From assembly GCF_014198605.1 (NCBI RefSeq), contig NZ_JACIHU010000002.1: 64,000 nucleotides of DNA; one strand, 5' to 3'. The notes under the pieces were generated by a model that saw nothing but the letters and a program-made list of their open reading frames with translations, ran no database searches and was not told the origin of the DNA. The translations under genes and the position numbers were made by a program. This DNA is from Rhizobium etli_C (GTDB taxonomy: Bacteria; Pseudomonadota; Alphaproteobacteria; Rhizobiales; Rhizobiaceae). Each line of letters opens with the position of its first letter. Position 1 is the first letter of the stretch. Positions 60,501-64,000 of the stretch are shown here, piece after piece.

Positions 60501-60514
60501 TTCATATTATTGAA
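60501..60514. promoter_or_regulatory. Possible operator between GST and DoxX genes
   Basis: TTCATATTATTGAA: four-base arms TTCA/TGAA around an AT-rich centre, in the 202-base divergent region. Weak symmetry; only position suggests regulation. Confidence 0.2.
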
Positions 60515-60637
60515 CGAAGTGTCCCCTTGCGTCTACCTTTGCATAACGAAGGAAATAGGCGAGATAGGGATATCAGAGATCCACAGCGTGCCCGGGGGCA
60601 CCAAGATCTTGAGAAGCCATTCAACGGAGCAACATCC

Positions 60638-61051
60638 ATGTCGAACGCCTTTATCCTGATTGCCCGCATTCTCCTGTCTTTCATGTTCGTCCTTTCCGGC
60701 TTCATGAAGCTAACCGATCCTGCCGGTACTGCCGGCATGATCGCCGGTGCCGGCCTGCCGGCCGCAACCCTGCTGGCCTATGTCGCAGGCCTTTTCGAAC
60801 TGCTCGCCGGCCTTGCGGTTCTCACAGGCTCCCAGGTCCGCATTGCCGGCTGGCTGCTCGCGGGCTTCTGTGTCTTCACGGCCGTTGCCTTCCATCTGCC
60901 CTATGCAAGTGGCGCGGAACTCGTGAATATTCTCAACCAGATCATGGTCATGAAGAACATCACGCTTGCCGGCGCGTACATATTGCTCGCAACCGTCGGT
61001 GCCGGTGCCTATTCGATTGACGCCCGCCGCGGCGCCTATGCGACTGCCTGA
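60638..61051 (+). CDS. DoxX family membrane protein
   Basis: A 137-residue protein with four membrane helices: ILIARILLSFMFVLSGFMKL, LLAYVAGLFELLAGLAVL, AGWLLAGFCVFTAVAFHL and ITLAGAYILLATVGAGAY. This is the DoxX/YphA pattern, including the SGFMKL motif. ATG 60638 follows ACGGAG. DoxX proteins are often linked to thiol/redox stress, matching the divergent GST gene. Confidence 0.88.
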   Translation: MSNAFILIARILLSFMFVLSGFMKLTDPAGTAGMIAGAGLPAATLLAYVAGLFELLAGLAVLTGSQVRIAGWLLAGFCVFTAVAFHLPYASGAELVNILNQIMVMKNITLAGAYILLATVGAGAYSIDARRGAYATA

Positions 61052-61078
61052 TCCAGCAGACATCCTCCCAAGCATGCA

Positions 61079-61110
61079 AAACCCGCCGTCATTGAATTGA
61101 CGGCGGGTTT
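61079..61110. terminator. Bidirectional terminator between doxX and hisG
   Basis: AAACCCGCCGTCA-ttgaat-TGACGGCGGGTTT: thirteen perfect pairs with A/T ends on both sides, serving the convergent genes. Confidence 0.9.
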
Positions 61111-61131
61111 CTTGTGTCTTGACCATTGCAA

Positions 61132-61827
61132 TCAGAGAGCGGCGCGCACCGCTTCGATAATCGCCTGCACGACGGGTTCGTCGGCATGGCTTTCCTTGCG
61201 GGCGCGCACAAGGCAGGCCTGCGAATGCAGGATGACGCCGTCCTGGAGCACCTTGAGGTGGTTGGCGCGCAGCGTCGAGCCGGTGGAGGTGATATCGACG
61301 ATGATATCGGCCGAGCCGGAGGCCGGAGCCCCCTCGGTGGCGCCGAGGCTCTCGACGATGCGATACAGCTGGATGCCGTGCTGGCTCGAAAAGAACTGCT
61401 GGGTCAGCCGCCAATATTTCGTGGCGATGGCCAGGCGCCTGGAATGGCGGGCGCGGAAATCGGCGGCGACATCGCCGAGATCGGCCATGGTCTCGACATC
61501 CAGCCAGATCTCCGGCACGGCGACGACGACATCGGCATGGCCGAAGCCGAGGCGGGCGCAGAATTCGACGCGCTTGTCGACCTCGGCAAAACCTTCCCGC
61601 ATCAAATCCTCGCCGGTGACGCCGAAATCGACGGTGCCGTTGCCAAGCTCGCGGGAGATTTCGGAGGCCGAGAGAAAGGCGACTTCCACGTCATCCCAGC
61701 CTTCGACGCGGCCGCGATAGGAGCGGTCGTTGCCGACAGCCGTGATCGGCATGCCGGCCCGCTCGAAGATCGCCGAGGCATCGTCCTTCATCCGGCCCTT
61801 GGAGGGAAGCGCGATGGTGATGGTCAT
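61132..61827 (-). CDS. hisG: ATP phosphoribosyltransferase, short form
   Basis: A 231-residue short-form HisG catalysing the first step of histidine synthesis. ITIALPSKGRMKDDA at the start and DIIVDITSTGSTLRANHLKVL near 176-196 (the PRPP-binding region) are characteristic. The short form needs HisZ, encoded immediately upstream; the stop of hisZ and start of hisG overlap as ATGA. It is the last gene of hisS-hisZ-hisG. Confidence 0.95.
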   Translation of the reverse strand: MTITIALPSKGRMKDDASAIFERAGMPITAVGNDRSYRGRVEGWDDVEVAFLSASEISRELGNGTVDFGVTGEDLMREGFAEVDKRVEFCARLGFGHADVVVAVPEIWLDVETMADLGDVAADFRARHSRRLAIATKYWRLTQQFFSSQHGIQLYRIVESLGATEGAPASGSADIIVDITSTGSTLRANHLKVLQDGVILHSQACLVRARKESHADEPVVQAIIEAVRAAL

Positions 61828-62945
61828 GCGGCTGCCCTTTCGGTTTCGATGCGGTCGAGCCAGAAGGAGAAGCCGACGGCCGGAATGCGGTCGGTTGCGC
61901 CGAGGAACGTCAGGAGCTTATCGAAACGGCCGCCGCCGGCCAGGACCGCCGCCGAGCCTTCAACCGTCACCTCGAAGACCAGACCGGTGTAATAATCGAG
62001 CGGCCGTCCGAAGGCGGCGCGATAGTCGAGGCAGGACAGATCGACGCCGGCATCGGCAAGGGCGCCGACGCGGCCATTGAAGCGGGAGAGCGCATTGCCA
62101 AGCTTCAGGCCGGCGGCATCGGCAAAACCGGCCAGCGCCGCAGACGCATTGACGAGCGGGACGTCGAGCGACAAAAACTCTTCCAGCACGTGGAAAGCGG
62201 CGTCGTCGAGGCGCGTCTCGGACAGAATGAGCTTTTCCTTGAGCCGCCGGGCAATCTCCAGCGGCGAGCGGCTGGCATTGGTCGAATAGCCCGTCGCCTG
62301 CATTTCCTGCTCGAGATGGGCGACCAGCGCCTGCTCCTCGCCCGAAGCGATAAGCTTGGCGATATCGTCGTCCAGGCCGGTGACGAATTGCGGGCTGACG
62401 AGACCGGCCAGCAAGGCTTCCAGCTGCGTCATGTTGCCGAAGGCGTGGATCAGCCGCTTCTGCCAGCCGAGCGGCAGGCCGAGCGCCTGAACGACCGCCT
62501 CGAACACCGCCTGGTCGCCGAGCGTCACCGACAGGCGCCGACCCGGCAGCAGGCGGGCAAGAATGCCGGTGGCATCGCCGATGGCGCGGGCGTCGGCGCT
62601 CGGTATGTTGATATCGCCGAGATCCTCGATGCCGGCCTGGTAGAATTCATTGGCGCCGTCGCGGCGCTGGCGGAAGACCTCGCCGAGATAGGCGTAACGC
62701 TTCGGCGTGCCGGTCGCCGTCTCGATGTGGCGCAGACAGACGGGGATGGTGAACTCAGGACGCAGGCAGAGGCTGGCGCCGGTTTCACTCTCGGTCATGA
62801 AGATACGGCGGCGCAGATCCTCGCCGGCGATATCGAGGAACGGCTCGGCCGGCTGGATGACCGGCGTATCGATGCGCTCGGCCTTGCGGGCGTCGAATTC
62901 GGCAAGCAGGTCGGTGGAGAATTCGGGGAGGTTGATCAGAGGCAT
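61824..62945 (-). CDS. hisZ: ATP phosphoribosyltransferase regulatory subunit
   Basis: A 373-residue HisS-like paralogue without aminoacylation that activates short HisG and confers histidine feedback. It has class II synthetase motifs (LRPEFTIPVCLRHI, LGEVFRQRRDGANEFYQAGIE) and the C-terminal YYTGLVFEV and GGGRFDKLL. ATG 62945 is taken; the upstream frame runs into the family A repeat. It overlaps hisG by 4 bases. Confidence 0.93.
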   Translation of the reverse strand: MPLINLPEFSTDLLAEFDARKAERIDTPVIQPAEPFLDIAGEDLRRRIFMTESETGASLCLRPEFTIPVCLRHIETATGTPKRYAYLGEVFRQRRDGANEFYQAGIEDLGDINIPSADARAIGDATGILARLLPGRRLSVTLGDQAVFEAVVQALGLPLGWQKRLIHAFGNMTQLEALLAGLVSPQFVTGLDDDIAKLIASGEEQALVAHLEQEMQATGYSTNASRSPLEIARRLKEKLILSETRLDDAAFHVLEEFLSLDVPLVNASAALAGFADAAGLKLGNALSRFNGRVGALADAGVDLSCLDYRAAFGRPLDYYTGLVFEVTVEGSAAVLAGGGRFDKLLTFLGATDRIPAVGFSFWLDRIETERAAA

Positions 62946-62965
62946 AGTGTCGCTCCCGGGAAAAG

Positions 62966-63119
62966 TCCCCTCCCCAACCCCTCCCCACAGGGGGGACGGA
63001 CTAACCCGCGGCCAGGGTCGATGCAAATCGAGAGCGCCGTCATCGAAGCGAACGTTGAGTTAGGCACAGCGGCGCCACGTAATGCCCCTCCCCCCTGTGT
63101 GGAGGGGTTGGGGAGGGGT
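62966..63119. repeat. Paired inverted CT/GA-rich palindromic repeats (family A, copy 2)
   Basis: Inverted units at about 62966-62997 and 63084-63119 enclose ~86 bases. The arms match those at 2631-2761, including CCCCTCCCCAACCCCTCCCC and the GGACTAACCCG just inside. It separates hisS from hisZ, which otherwise would be a tight operon. Confidence 0.75.
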
Positions 63120-64000
63120 TTATTGCGCATCGCCCGCCCTCTTCCGATCTTCCGCCTGCGCCGCAAGGATCTCCCCCACCTTGGCGACTAGGTCGGCTTC
63201 CGGCACCGTTTCCTGCGCCACGCGGGCTTCGCGCCAGCTGGCATTGTCCTCGATCTCGCCGGAAAGCCGTTTGCCCTCGATCAGATCCTTGATCTGCACG
63301 ACGCCGGTTGCGCGTTCGTCGCCGCCCTGGATGATGGCGACGGGGCAGCCGCGGCGATCGGCGTATTTCAGCTGGTTGCCGAACTTCTTCCAGTTGCCCT
63401 GGAACATCTCGGCGCGGATGCCGGCGGCGCGCAGCTCCTGCGTCATCTTCTGATAGCGGCCCATCGCCTCGACATCGCCGTCCATGACGGTCACCAGCAC
63501 CGGCTCGATCACTTCGCTGGCGCCGAGCTTGCCGAGGTTCTTCAGCGCCGTCATCAACCTGGAGACACCGATCGAAAAGCCCGTCGCCGGAACCGGCTGG
63601 CCCATGAAGCGCGAGACCAGGCCATCATAACGGCCGCCGCCGCCGACCGAACCGAAGACGACCTTCTCGCCCTTCTCGTTGGTGACGTCAAAGCTCAGCT
63701 CGGCCTCATAGACCGGGCCGGTATAATATTCGAGGCCGCGCACGACGGAGGGATCGATCTTGATGCGGTCGGACTGGTAGCCGGCGCTCTTCACCAACGC
63801 GCCGATGAAATTCAGTTCCTCGACGCCTTCGCCGCCCTTCGACGTTCCGGCAACGAGTTCGGCAAGCTGGGCAGCACTTTCGGCATAGTCCTTGATGCCG
63901 ACGAAGAACAGCACCTTGTCGATCTGCGCCTGGTCGAGGCCGGCGCCCTTGGTGAAGTCGCCGGATTCATCCTTGCGGCCGGGGCCGAGCAGCAGGGCCA
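63120..64000 (-). CDS. hisS: Histidyl-tRNA synthetase, 5' end cut by window edge
   Basis: The last ~292 residues of HisS. The frame stays open from the stop at 63120 through the right edge; an internal ATG-like start at 63914 is not the true one. LEYYTGPVYEAEL (histidine-binding) and GSVGGGGRYDGLVSRF (motif 3) are present, followed by the anticodon-binding domain. It is upstream of hisZ and hisG. Confidence 0.95.
   Translation of the reverse strand, partial: ALLLGPGRKDESGDFTKGAGLDQAQIDKVLFFVGIKDYAESAAQLAELVAGTSKGGEGVEELNFIGALVKSAGYQSDRIKIDPSVVRGLEYYTGPVYEAELSFDVTNEKGEKVVFGSVGGGGRYDGLVSRFMGQPVPATGFSIGVSRLMTALKNLGKLGASEVIEPVLVTVMDGDVEAMGRYQKMTQELRAAGIRAEMFQGNWKKFGNQLKYADRRGCPVAIIQGGDERATGVVQIKDLIEGKRLSGEIEDNASWREARVAQETVPEADLVAKVGEILAAQAEDRKRAGDAQ

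Overview
The window is chromosomal DNA of a Rhizobiaceae alphaproteobacterium, most likely the Rhizobium etli / leguminosarum group. I base this on the GC-rich coding sequence, the split ATP synthase b/b' subunits, the linked hisS-hisZ-hisG genes, the pmbA-waaA-lpxK lipid A run, CIRCE-controlled groESL, and several short palindromic repeats of the rhizobial intergenic type. No database search was possible; all family calls come from motifs read in the translations. Nearly all of the window is dense single-copy core genome. I see no IS element, prophage, CRISPR array, rRNA or tRNA.

Layout. 1-3875 (minus): S49 peptidase, a small membrane protein, glyQ, a P-loop kinase overlapping the glyQ stop, and a DUF2207-like lipoprotein cut by the window edge. 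4059-5399 (plus): mntH. 5439-6471 (minus): a TrmN6-like methyltransferase and a DUF2007 protein, divergent from 6556-11023 (plus): polyprenyl diphosphate synthase, a secreted TPR protein, ispE and moaB. 11063-14258: a small exported protein, a small glycosyltransferase, an SplB-like radical SAM gene with a LexA-type box, and rnhB. 14673-17317 (minus): atpI-atpB-atpE-atpF'-atpF. 17590-23608 (minus): SleB-type hydrolase, kup, corA and a cysteine-free Mrp ATPase. 24235-29325: a LuxR-type regulator, then an IclR regulator divergent from an SDR-dgoK-dgoA-SMP30 sugar-acid operon. 29547-33511: PRC-barrel protein, GGDEF/EAL protein and a PAS/receiver protein. 33695-35810 (plus): mutL and a DUF2093 gene. 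35906-41796 (minus): pmbA, IMPase-family phosphatase, DUF4170, waaA, HAD phosphatase, lpxK. 41916-46195 (plus): a Kef-type antiporter and a probable copper uptake trio. 46200-50155: patatin-like lipase, rsmD, a pseudouridine synthase with a repetitive basic tail, and tadA. 50313-56109 (minus): lipoprotein, ileS, ribF, HAD hydrolase. 56444-58449: groES-groEL. 59072-64000: PAS-like protein, glutathione transferase, DoxX protein, and hisG/hisZ/hisS (hisS cut by the right edge).

How the genes fit together. Translation and RNA modification (glyQ, ileS, hisS, tadA, rsmD, pseudouridine synthase, trmN6), envelope biogenesis (lpxK, waaA, SleB, S49), energy (F0 genes) and isoprenoid supply (ispE, ispB-like) dominate. 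Adaptive content is small: Mn uptake, K/Mg transport, copper uptake, sugar-acid catabolism, c-di-GMP and PAS signalling.

I found no clearly new multi-gene defence or mobile system. The points most worth a second look are the Cys-free, His-rich Mrp protein, the LexA-type box before the radical SAM gene, the 50-residue repeats in the pseudouridine synthase tail, the copper trio, the atypical LuxR protein, the PAS/receiver protein without a kinase, and the paired inverted repeats in intergenic regions.
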